NCBI RefSeq assembly: GCF_047948215.1
Contig: NC_134455.1
Coordinates: 291,673,647 to 291,737,646 of the forward strand
Length of the DNA: 64,000 nucleotides
Direction of reading: 5' to 3'
DNA from: Lycorma delicatula
Taxonomy: Eukaryota; Arthropoda; Insecta; Hemiptera; Fulgoridae
Shown here piece by piece: positions 11,706 through 21,490 of the stretch (its first letter is position 1; each line of letters starts with the position of its first letter). Both the position numbers and the translations under genes were made by a program. The notes under the pieces were generated by a model that saw only the letters and a program-made list of their open reading frames with translations, ran no database searches and was not told where the DNA came from.

Positions 11706-11939
11706 TCTAAAATTTTACAATTGCATTTCGGGATTTTTAAAATTAAAACTTTTTTTATGAGATATTATCAATAAATTCAATGGAGTTTTGTGGTAAATAT
11801 GTTACGCGATATGGTCCTAACTAAGTGTTGACTTAATTCATAAACTTTTCGGCCTTCATTTGATAATTACAGTATTGTGCCTACCATATAAAGATTGCAT
11901 TAGGAAGACATTTCATGTTATATCTAGCATGATAATATT

Positions 11940-13194
11940 AAAAATAGTAATAGTAATAATAATCTTTATTTTTGGCAGGGAGAGGGACGTGTAAATGAAA
12001 TTTATGCATAGAATACTGGTCTCGGGCTGGCGGTTTTATTAAACCGCTGCCAGTAACCACCCATTTCTTCCAGAACATTAGGCCTGGAACTGTTTTACAC
12101 AATACTTGCTTTAAAAAATACCGGTTGTACAGTAGGTTGGGTTAGGAGTCCTCCTAAGCTCGAGAAGGTGGTCACCTAGTTTCTATGTGGGCCAGGACAA
12201 TCTAGGTCGCCCTTCTTGACCCTGACGAGTCAGGGGTCGAGGATGCCCCCGACGAATCGTATCACACTCTCCTAGCTGCATAGATCCCGAATCATCACCG
12301 TAACCACGGAACTAAGGCTCCGAAATCTGCCTTTAGGGTCCTTCGATTTGCAGCCCTCCAAGTACACGTAAAAAAGATGTTCTCGGCATTGTGACCGTAC
12401 ACCAGACACAATAAAGAGGTAGTCGTAGTACGGCGCTTTCTCTATGGCATGAAGAGAAGCACAGAAGTACCCGTGACTAATTAAAAACTGGGTAACTCCA
12501 CCTCTATATGCCGCCGTTCCGTCCACGGTCCGACCAGAGTGATAGCCTTGCGGTCCATCGACCTCTGATATTGTGGTCTCAGGTTCCTTGGCAGGTGAGG
12601 AACGAACGGGTTCCTTCCTCCCTCGGACGGTCACCCAATCTTCGCCTGCCCGCTGTTCTGGTAAGCTGCTTGGCGCTCCCTTGCCAAAAGAGCAAAAAAT
12701 CAGCGCGAAACACGCGGTCTTATATCTAGCGCTGAAAGCCTAACTTCCAGGCATGCACTGTACATATGTAGAAGTAGACCGAGCCTTCACCGCCTCACCA
12801 GCTTGAGGGTCTCATCCGGTATGCCATCGGGACCAGGGTCTTTTCTCGTCTTCAGTGACCGTAGGACTCCTTCCAGCTCCTTCATTGAAAAGTATGGGAA
12901 ATCGCCGATGTCCCGCTCGGACATCGATCCCGCTCAGACAGCACGAGCTGAGTGGGATGGGTACGTTGCTAAATAATCGAGGACCCTCCATTCCTGGAAG
13001 AGTACGACCGGTTCTTCGGAGCGAGTGAAATATCGGTAATGGTTTCCGAATATCATTGTCGTGTTCCCTATATTGAGGACCACGAGTCTAGTACGTGCCA
13101 TCATGTTTAGGACGTATTTTCCTTTGGAGTCGGTATGCTCCATAGCCAACTCAATCGTCCTGGAGTCTCTAGCTATCACCTAATAATAATAATT
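11940..13194 (-). mobile_element. Internally deleted R1/Jockey-group LINE
   Basis: Three LINE regions are readable on the minus strand in the correct order. 13179-12934 reads MARTRLVVLNIGNTTM...EWRVLDY, matching the C-terminal part of the APE-type endonuclease. 12900-12785 reads MKELEGVLRSLKTRKDPGPD and GIPDETLKLVRR, the start of the reverse transcriptase. 12634-12272 reads VTQFLISHGYFCASLHAI followed by a degraded Cys/His region, the C-terminus of ORF2. The catalytic FADD core and about 600 codons are missing. The GC content is clearly higher than in the flanks. The 3' end terminates in an (AAT/ATT)-rich tail near 11940 and the 5' side also lies in TAATAATAAT. A short direct repeat ATAATATT occurs at 11932-11939 and 13195-13202, but it is A+T-only, so weak as a target duplication. 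Confidence 0.75.
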
Positions 13195-13204
13195 ATAATA
13201 TTGC

Positions 13205-13600
13205 ATTTTTCCTTTCTGTAAGCTCTTTCTGAATCCGTCGTCGTCTTAGCAGACCAAAATTGGATTCACATTCTGAGTACAAAATATATTAATCCTTTTA
13301 GTAGACGTTCGTTCGCTTCTTTTCCGAATAAGGGTTGACTGGTTTCAGGTATTACAATAATTTTTCTCTTAGTATCATGTTACAATTAATAATTTCTTAT
13401 TTTTATTCTGTCACGATAATCATAATATTTGCAGTACTTTTCCTAAACTTGATTCGATTTAGTTTATACTTTTTGCTCCTTTTTTCTGATTGATTCTAAG
13501 GTTAACAAACTCTTTTCATTTTTATAAAAGTTGTGAACAGTTTTCTTCATACCGCACTTCTATAGCTCATGCAATTCTGTTACCGTTTTTTAGGCGGTTT
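13205..13600 (-). pseudogene. Possible decayed coding sequence, unknown
   Basis: Minus-strand frames give protein-like pieces such as KKTVHNFYKNEKSLLTLESI, then IIVIPETSQPLFGKEANERLLKGLIYF written across one frame near 13370-13260. Frameshifts and stops are frequent. No family is recognised. It could be the upstream half of the relic at 11260-11705, split by LINE insertion. Alternatively it is unrelated and coding-like by chance. Confidence 0.3.
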
Positions 13601-16104
13601 GAACAAAATCTCCATCGAGGAATGTAATTTTTTTGTTTTTTTGCGGACAACATGTAGTGTATCCTAACAGAAACGCTATATACATTATTTAGTAAAATCG
13701 CCAGAATTTACGATTCGCTTACGGGCCAAACTCTTTCGCGAGGTCAGCAATACAACTTTATTCATAGAAGGTTAATTTAATTCTGAAATTCTTTTCATTT
13801 TCAGTAGAAAATACAACTAAAACGGTAATAAATAAGATATTTGATTATATCTTAAGAGGAAATAACTAATGGTAAGGTTGAAAGAAATTAACAAAAATTG
13901 TAATTTATAAATCGCATATAAATTTGGTTTTGTATTAGTTATAGAACACAATCAATCAAAGAAGCAGTACACCACTGTTAAAGATTAGGCTAATGAAGAT
14001 AGATAATAATTAACGGTTTCATGCGACCTATACTTTACATATGTTTTTAAACAATATGTATACACAAAAATTCTGATGAATTGCGAAGCCAATGTTTTTG
14101 TATGACGTTTAATTAAGCCTAGTACTTATTCTGCACCTTATCTCTGCATCAGCTTGTTCTCCCTAATTAAAAATAAAAAATAAAAAATAAAACAGCATGC
14201 TTGCTATTTAATAATTGAAGTTATTGAAAGTCGATTAATAAATAATTTAATTTGAAAAATAATTATACCAAATAATTTGTTTATTTTTTTATACCTTCTT
14301 GATGAGCTTTAAAAAGAAAAGTATTACTTTTTTGTTGTAGAAAAAAAACATGATTGTAGTTAATTTATTGCTTAATTTTGAACGATCATTCTAAACCTCG
14401 TTTGTATATGAATTATATGTGTGTGCGTGATGTTTTACGTTAAATAGCGTTTCTATTTATCTTTTTGTATGTGAAAAAGGATGACCTCAATGAATGCGTG
14501 CGCACACAAAACGGTAAAAAAAAAAATTATTGAAAACAATGTAAGCGTAGAATTATTTATTAAATAGAGAATAAAAGTGGGAAGGAAAAATAAAAGGTTA
14601 GAAAATAGAATGAAATTACGTGGAGGGGAAGTCATGTCAGGGTCAAGTAGACTTCACTGTATTTGAGGGTGACAATTCAATAAGCGAGGCACCTCATTTT
14701 TTATTTAATCGATATTCATATTTATTTTAAAAATAATATAACATTGTTACGTACCCTGCCTTATTTACATACCTATTTAATACTATTTTTGTACTTAATT
14801 TATAGATTTACAAAAAAAAATTGGTTCTATGTTTTGGCTTATAAACTATAGTTGTGGATACTGAAACAGCTTGCACTTTTATATTACTACAACGTATTCT
14901 AATGCTACTCGTTGTCAGTAAAATATTATGATACATTAGGGCGTGCGCCTGCACCCCATTTATTGATGACTTATCTACACTCCATGCATACTCAAGCGCG
15001 TATATATCATGTTATATTTTTTATAATAGTATCTCTTACAATTTTTTTTACACAATATTTATAAAATCAAAATATTTTTTATGTTTATAATTATTTTTAT
15101 TAATCCTTGAATGACGCTAATGTAAGTGAAGTTCAGTAATATAGTTTAAATGTCACTTTTAATAAACACAACGCTTAGTCAAGGTCATTAAAAAAAATCA
15201 ATTCAGACTTCCATAAATTAAGTAAATTAAACAGAAAACGTTCGCGTTTTCAATCCGTTTCATTATTTTAATACATATAATTTTACCAGTAGTCATTTGA
15301 ACTTTCGGAAATAAGGTAATCGTCTGATTTTGAGAGGTTTGTATGCAGATCAATTCAATGATACAGAATTTGACAAATCTATCAATATTTATTATGTGTA
15401 TGGCCTAAACTTAGAAAACAAAAAAAAAGGTCCAATTGGTGATGAGTGGGTGTTTCTACCATCATAATAAGAGATAAATAAATTCATCTGCAGGATGCGT
15501 TAAAGGCCCCTCCGGACAGTACATATTTTATTCAACCCGCTCAAACCTGGTGCAAGTAGGCCATATTTAACCATTCTGAAGAAAAAGCACATTGACCAAA
15601 GGTTTTCTATTGACCAGCTTAAAAGTTAATGAAAATAATTGAATTTCGTAAGGGTATGTAACTTTACAAAACAGATCGGGTTCTGTAAAGGCAAACCCTT
15701 ATTAATATTCGGAATTTTGTAAAATGTGGATGTATTCACCTGAAGTTCGATAAGTGATAAACTTTCTCTGAGAGGAAATTATATTGAACGTTTTTATTAA
15801 AAAAAAAACAAACATATTTCCCATACATAATTATTCTACGTTCTATTGCCTTAGCTAATTTTCACACAGGTGAGTGCGATGATTTTGTTGATTAGATTTC
15901 AATTACAAATAGTTCTGCTTAAAAGGCGGAACCAAAAATCAATAATGGTTCTTTGTTACTTCCATTCCACTTTGAATCAGTGGTCTACTTAAAACAAAAA
16001 ACAAAATAAAACCACAATATGTGAGCTGTTTCGACATGCATCTACAGATGATCATAAGTATTATTTTTTTGCCACCAATTTTTATTTCAGCACATTAAAT
16101 TTAC
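13601..16104. other. A+T-rich sequence, nothing recognised
   Basis: About 2.5 kb with no readable domain. The minus-strand 60-codon open frame at 14453-14635 is hydrophobic low-complexity sequence. The stretch near 15440-15570 is somewhat less A+T rich but shows no motif I can name. Confidence 0.4.
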
Positions 16105-16418
16105 TTGGTCTTAACTTTTCTTTCTTTTTCCTGTTTAGTCTCCGGGAATTACCGTTCACGTATTACTTCAGAGGATTAATGAGGATGATATGTATGAGTG
16201 TAGTCTTGTACAATGTCAGTTCGACCATTCCTGGGATGTCTGGTTAATTGAAACTCAACCACCAAATACCTGTATCCACGATCTAGCATTCAAATCCGTA
16301 TAAATGTAACTGCCTTTATTAGACCTTGAACGCTGGAACTCTAGACTTCCAAATCAGCTGATTAGGAAAGGCGCGTTCACCACTAGATCAACCCGGTGGG
16401 TTAAATTTGGTCTTAACT
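16105..16418. repeat. 12-bp target-site duplication flanking the SINE
   Basis: TTGGTCTTAACT is present at 16105-16116 and again at 16407-16418, with no mismatch. The duplication brackets the SINE precisely. The span given includes the element between the two copies. Confidence 0.85.
16117..16406 (-). mobile_element. tRNA-derived SINE with perfect target-site duplication
   Basis: On the minus strand the unit starts near 16402 with AACCCACCGGGTTGGTCTAG, whose TTGGTCTAGTGGTGAACGCG part is an A-box-like tRNA sequence. A degraded B-box region (GCGTTCAAGGTC) follows. A tRNA-unrelated body of about 190 bases comes next, ending in an AGGAAAAAGAAAGAAAA tail at 16117. Identical 12-base copies of TTGGTCTTAACT flank it at 16105-16116 and 16407-16418, so both ends are fixed to the base. 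The length is 290 bp. The perfect duplication indicates a fairly recent insertion compared with the rest of the window. Such elements rely on LINE machinery in trans. Confidence 0.85.
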
Positions 16419-17932
16419 AAGAAAACTTTTACAATTACTATGAAAATGACTTCTTTAATTTCCATGTTTAGTTTATTCAATTCATTAATTGAATTTGTTT
16501 TAACAAGTATTGTAAACTAATTAATTTGTATATCTAAAACGATATCAAAACTCTATTAGTTTAAGTATTTATGTAAGTATTTGTGTTTTTAGACATCCAT
16601 TTAATTGACACTTTTTCTTTGTGTCTTTGTTTGTATATTATACTGAACAATTAAGTTTCTAATATAATAAAAAAAATATAATTAAAGAAAAATGTTATTC
16701 TGAACCGAAATTACATTCTTTATATTTCATTAAATATATTACCCTTATCAAGATACCAGTCTAACCAAAATCTCCTCAGAGGATTATTTGAAACCGCTGT
16801 ACAAGAATTTAATCAAAATAATAACAGTAGTAACAGTAATGAATTAGCCTAAAGCGTTCTTAGTGAACGTCAAAGTATTCTCTTAACCTAATTTAATATC
16901 GTTTTTTGTTCTTGTCTAATTCGTTTTCAAAGAAATGGAGAGTTTTCATTCAAAATATAAATACTTAATTTATATTCATTTTAATTTTAAATACTCAGAA
17001 ATAATGCTAATAATATTATATATAATATTTTACTTTGAACGTTTTAAACGTTACTAAATTCTGAGATCTTACAATTTATAATCATACGATCCTTAAAAAA
17101 ATTAGAGAATATTTTTTTTGATCTCTCTCTAAAGCACAATAAAGATTATCGCATCAAGAAAAAAATTATATGCCTGGGAGTTTCAACATTCATTTCACAA
17201 GTGTAAAATAAAACATTTTTACTTTATTTGCAATATACGAATACGTAAGTATTTGCACGAGCATGCGTGCACGCATGAATACTCAATTATTCCTACAACT
17301 ACACCATTATAGAGTAAGAAAATAAAATTTCATTACAATTTCTATAAAACGGAGTGGAAATAAGATTTCTTTTAATATAATTTAGTTTTATAACGGAACC
17401 TAATTATTTAGCTCCGTCTTGATGACGATACTTTGTCTATTAATACCAAAATCCAAATTTATTATTACTGGACTATAACACTATAAGGTCTGTATGTGTA
17501 CGAATAAAAGGGAATAGATTTTTAATCGCTGTTGTTGAAGCAGGTTGGCTGTGCAAATCATATATAAGAAAAGGCAAATTTCCTTACATAATTATTAAAT
17601 GATATGAAGGAGTTTTTTAATTAGTAAATTGGTATTAACATTTATTTACGGTTCTTTTATGTCTATTTTTATTATTTTAATAATATTAAAAAAAAAAAAA
17701 ATTATTTTTTATGTTTGTTTTTATTATTATTTATGTTTTATTTATGTTTATCATTTTGTTGACAATCTTCAATGTACATCTATATATAATGTTGAATAAA
17801 TTATAACTTTTAAAAAAATAAATAACTATGATATTTTGTACACCTAGAGAGATCAAAGAATTTGCTTTTTAAGACTAAAAATTTAGATTATAGTTTTCTT
17901 ATAAGTCGTAAATCTCTTTACTGGTTCTGATA
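16419..17932. other. A+T-rich sequence with a 16-bp perfect palindrome
   Basis: No coding motif is visible. CATGCGTGCACGCATG at 17262-17277 is a perfect self-complementary 16-mer of alternating purine-pyrimidine type in otherwise A+T-rich sequence. The rest holds poly-A, poly-T and simple A+T repeats, for example at 17690-17760. Confidence 0.45.
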
Positions 17933-17940
17933 AGAGAATA

Positions 17941-18112
17941 TTGCCGGCCTCTGTGGTGCGAGTGATAGAGTCTCCGTCTTTCATCGTGAGATACCGGGTT
18001 CAAATCCCCTCAGACGTGGCATTTTCACACGCTAAAAAATTGTCATTTAATCTTATCTTTTGAAGCAATACATAACGGTGGTCCCGCAGGCTAAAAATAG
18101 GAAATAATAATT
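17941..18112 (+). mobile_element. tRNA-derived SINE
   Basis: The head is tRNA-like, with an A-box region TGTGGTGCGAGTGATAGAG and a B box GGGTTCAAATCC (17997-18008) followed by CCTCAGACGTGGCA. The body (GTCATTTAATCTTATC) and a 3' segment GGTGGTCCCGCAGGCTAAAA lead into an A-rich tail. Short direct repeats AGAGAAT at 17933-17939 and 18113-18119 bracket it and probably are a partly decayed target duplication. The tRNA fold is imperfect and it continues into a body and tail, so it is a SINE and not a tRNA gene. Confidence 0.8.
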
Positions 18113-18119
18113 AGAGAAT

Positions 18120-18700
18120 GCTGGATAAAAAAAATTAAACACCTATTTTCCGACATCATTTTTTTATTAACTATGAAGAAAATTTCCATTTACTTTTTTA
18201 CCCCACTTATGGAGTAAAAAGTTAATTTATGGGCATAATTTATTGAAGAAAGGATGCTATTTAAGGCTTTTTATGCATTTTTTTTCCAGTATTGTTGAAC
18301 TATTCGTTTAATACAAAATATTATTTTTGTTATTACACTTTTTTTTCTGACTGCTTATAAATATTTCATATTTTTAACGTAGTGTGTAGATTCTTTAAAG
18401 AATTAAAAATTTCTTATGTTTTATAGAGTAAGAAAAGTAAAAATATGAAAAATTAGACAAAAATATTAATAATGGATGAATTATGGTGTTTGCTTTAAAA
18501 AGTAACTGAAGTAAAAACCTTTTACGAAAGTTATTACAATAATTTCGGGTGAAATGGTTGGCAGCACTACCTATTGTTGTTGTTTTATAATCAGCTAATA
18601 TATAATTTCAATTTCTTTTTTGTGAATATTAGTTAATTTTGGTTTATGTTTTTTATTAAAAAGTAATGCTTTTGAACTTGGAAGACAGGTTTTTAATAGT
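18120..18700. other. A+T-rich sequence, nothing recognised
   Basis: No motif is recognised. It probably includes the decayed 5' end of the transposase relic that becomes readable after about 18700; no terminal inverted repeat was found. Confidence 0.35.
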
Positions 18701-19882
18701 GGAAAATTATCTACAATTAAATCTTTTGTTTTATGGCCAGAATCTTTTTTAATTGCAGTTCCCGGATAAGAATGTACCGAATAAATCTTCAATTCATCGT
18801 TTTATAAAGAAATATAGAGGAACTGGTTTTGTTTACAATTAGAGATATAGCCGGAAACATTCAGTACTTAATGGCGAAACACTGGAAGATGATAGGATAA
18901 ACTTTTTAAACCCACCTCAAAAATCATATCGAAAACTTATGCAACAAATGGAGTATCTGTCTGCAGTGCCTTTGAAGCTACCCGGCTATTTAAATTAATG
19001 CCGTACCGAATTCATGTATTTGATGAATTATTCCCAGTTAATTATGTCGCTAGGCACCCCAACTATCAATGGTTTAATCAGTTTCTTCGGAAAAGAATTA
19101 AACTGTTGGATAATGTATTTTTTAGAGATGAGATGAGATGAGATGATGGTTTCATTTGAGAAGTTACGGTAATAGTTGGATTGATCGCTACTGAAACTCC
19201 AGCAATTCTCATATCATCTATTCACGACCTCTACATCCACAGAAAATTGGTGTGTGGTGTGCAATTTTCAGGCGAAGAATAATTAGAAACGTATACTTTT
19301 ATTAAAAAACTCTTAATGCAGATCTCTACCAATAAATTGTAAAGAAATTTATGCAAATTTAGAATTAAACGAGAGAGATGTGTGGTTTCAACAACATGGG
19401 GCCACACGTCATACGGCAAGAGGAACAATGGACCTTTTGAGACATTTTTTAGTGATAATGTCAACTGACTTATGGCCAATTAGGTCACCTGTGTGTGGTT
19501 ACTTTTCGTGTAGATTTTTTCTCTGGGTATTTCTAAAATGTTGTGATTTTAAAAGTTGTGATTTTTACGAGAAATTGGAAGGGTACAAATCGAAAGATTT
19601 TACGGAATATGAAAAATTTGAAACAAGCGTAAGATTAAGTTATTAATCTGATTTTATAAATTTATGTCTTATCTATCTTTAAATTATTTTCGTATGTTAG
19701 TATTTCTATTTTTTTTTTTTTTAATTAATTGATATAAATACAAAATTTTATACAGATAATAAATACACTTATATATATTTTATTTATTATTATAGGTACA
19801 ATTCGAAAGGTTGTACGGAATATGAAAAAGAGGGTAAAGGCTTGCATTGATGAAAATGGTGGACACTTTCAAAATTTGTGAT
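18700..19882 (+). pseudogene. Tc1/mariner-superfamily transposase relic, multiply frameshifted
   Basis: Readable pieces in order are FPDKNVPNKSSIHRFIKKYR (HTH), RKHSVLNGETLEDD, a KLMQQ-containing HTH piece, MPYRIHVFDELFPVNYVAR (from about 18998), WFNQFLRKRIKLLDNVFFRD, then HPQKIGVWCAIF and VWFQQHGATRHTARGTMDLL (from 19380). The C-terminus IRKVVRNMKKRVKACIDE is at 19800-19860. The first catalytic Asp motif is disrupted by GATGA repeats at 19127-19146. In the second motif QQDGAT is changed to QQHGAT (CAT at 19395-19397). A partial duplication (TACGGAATATGAAAAA near 19598 and 19818) surrounds a roughly 150-bp A+T-rich insert. A solo LTR is inserted right at the 3' end. The copy is dead; the family is like the other DDE_3-type transposases here. 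Confidence 0.8.
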
Positions 19883-20330
19883 TGTTACGTTTTCACCCCC
19901 TATTGCCATCGGGTGCTGAAACCTAGCGGTGGCTAGGGTGCCCACAACAAACTATGGTTACCAAACCATCACGCCACTCTACGTCACAAGCTGCTCTCTC
20001 GAGCACTGTACGTAGCGTCTTCTAAGCCAGTTTACACTCATACCTGACCCAAGGCGGTCGTGTCCGGATAGACTCTCAATTCTTGTTCGAATGGACATTA
20101 TTTTAAGTTTTATTTAGCTTATGTTTGCTATCTTTAAAGTTAGGTTATAAGTTACAAGTGTTATATTAAAAGATTATTTTAAACCGCCAAGACGGCGTAC
20201 AATTAAACAGTCCTTCAGTAATCAACAAGGTGTTGTTTTCATTCATCACCTATGAACACATAGAGTCCACCCTCGCTCTAAACTCTACCGCAACGCTGTT
20301 GAACACGGGCGTCCCGTCGACGTCGCAACA
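19883..20330 (+). mobile_element. Solo LTR with 5-bp target-site duplication
   Basis: The 448-bp unit begins TGTTACG and ends GTCGCAACA, giving TG...CA termini with a near-perfect 6-base terminal inverted repeat (TGTTAC and GCAACA). It is flanked by identical GTGAT at 19878-19882 and 20331-20335. It is less A+T rich than the flanks and contains no coding frame. There is no second LTR or internal gag/pol region in the window, so it is a solo LTR left by recombination between the two LTRs of a retrotransposon. The orientation is tentative. It is younger than the transposase relic it interrupts. The superfamily (Ty3/gypsy or BEL) cannot be told from the LTR alone. Confidence 0.85.
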
Positions 20331-20335
20331 GTGAT

Positions 20336-21302
20336 AAAACAAAATGATTGATCTCAGTATTGTTTTTTACAAATAACTGTAATATTTATATCTAATCGCA
20401 TTAAATGTAGCCCATTATCTTTCTTTAAATTGGATTGCTTTTTTTGGCTTGCGTTTTAAAACTAACGCCTATATTAATAGATATCAATAACGATCAATAT
20501 ATAAGTCGTAACTTTTAGATATAATGTCTCTTGAGAAAACTCACGTTACGAACATCACATTAATATAGTGTTAATAATAAATGTTACATGCCGGTTAATT
20601 TTTGAAAATATAGTTCTCTAATTATTTAAAAGCACAAGCCGAGTGGATATTTGCTTACGTAAAATATTCTCATTTCTGAGTTAATGATTTTTCATTTATT
20701 ACATCAAAAATTATTAATTTAAAAAATATTGTTTTTATTTCTTCAAATCTAAAACTATTGCACTCAGATAAAATGTGGAAGAAGAGTTAATAAAGTAGCG
20801 GGTCACACCAAATCAGTAGGGGGAATAATTTTAATTTCAATTGGGGATTGTAATATAAGTTTATTTCATCCTAATTCATTGTATGTTTGTAATTGGACAA
20901 ACACCTGTTGTTATCGTTATGATAATAAATAAATATGGTACAGATCCCTAGCACAACTTCTATCTCCAATTTTTCTCTATTTTTAGCTGAACATTTATTA
21001 TCTTGATACGGCTAATTTTCTTTTAATGATCTTTCCTGTTTTTTATTTGCATTTTTTTACCAATAGCTGTATTAATTGATCCTTCCTCTTTATCCTGATA
21101 ATACGCAGATAGTTAACTTTTATACTCTGAATTGTTTTGATTAAACTTCTAATTATCGTTCAAATCTTTTCGTGGTTTAATTTTTACTCTGTTTGTGCAT
21201 TAATTTTTCAAGTCTTTCTACTTTAACATTTAAATTTTTTTAATTCTTTCTCTTCTCCTTTTTTTACCACTTAATGAATTAATTATTATTTCTTCCACAA
21301 TT
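20336..21302. other. A+T-rich sequence, becoming pyrimidine-skewed
   Basis: No motif is recognised. From about 20940 onward the plus strand becomes rich in T and C over A and G, a bias that continues beyond the LINE piece at 21331 to about 22100. Confidence 0.35.
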
Positions 21303-21490
21303 GTATATATATATATATATATATTGTGTAGGCAGGCCACGTTTGGAATATGTAAAACAAATTTTTAGGAATGTAGGATGTAGAGGGTATACTGAAATGA
21401 AACGACTAGTACTAGATAGGGAATCTTGGAGAGCTGCATCAAACTAGTCAAATGACTGAAGACAAAAATATATATATATATATATATATA
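21303..21490. repeat. (TA)n microsatellites bracketing a LINE fragment
   Basis: A run of TA dinucleotides at about 21303-21324 lies just before the LINE 3' piece, and another at about 21469-21490 lies just after its 3' end. The arrangement suggests the 5'-truncated LINE inserted into, or seeded, a (TA)n array. Confidence 0.6.
21331..21447 (+). pseudogene. LINE ORF2 extreme C-terminus, 5'-truncated
   Basis: An uninterrupted 38-codon frame ends at TAG (21445-21447) and reads GRPRLEYVKQIFRNVGCRGY followed by TEMKRLVLDRESWRAASN. The pattern of (G)RPR..YV.QI...VG...Y.EMKRLA.DR..WRAASN is the usual end of ORF2 in insect LINEs of the RTE/CR1/I-like group. The 3' untranslated region after the stop is about 20 bases (TCAAATGACTGAAGAC), followed by AAAAATATATATA. 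This is a heavily 5'-truncated insertion. The frame is intact over its short length, so it may be relatively young. Confidence 0.7.

Noticed and set aside
12508..12729. 73-codon plus-strand open frame
   Set aside because: It is antisense to the minus-strand LINE ORF2 C-terminus; the minus strand carries the recognisable motifs.
17941..18025. Possible tRNA gene
   Set aside because: The A and B boxes are good, but the acceptor and anticodon arms do not close properly and the sequence runs on into a SINE body and A-rich tail flanked by short direct repeats.
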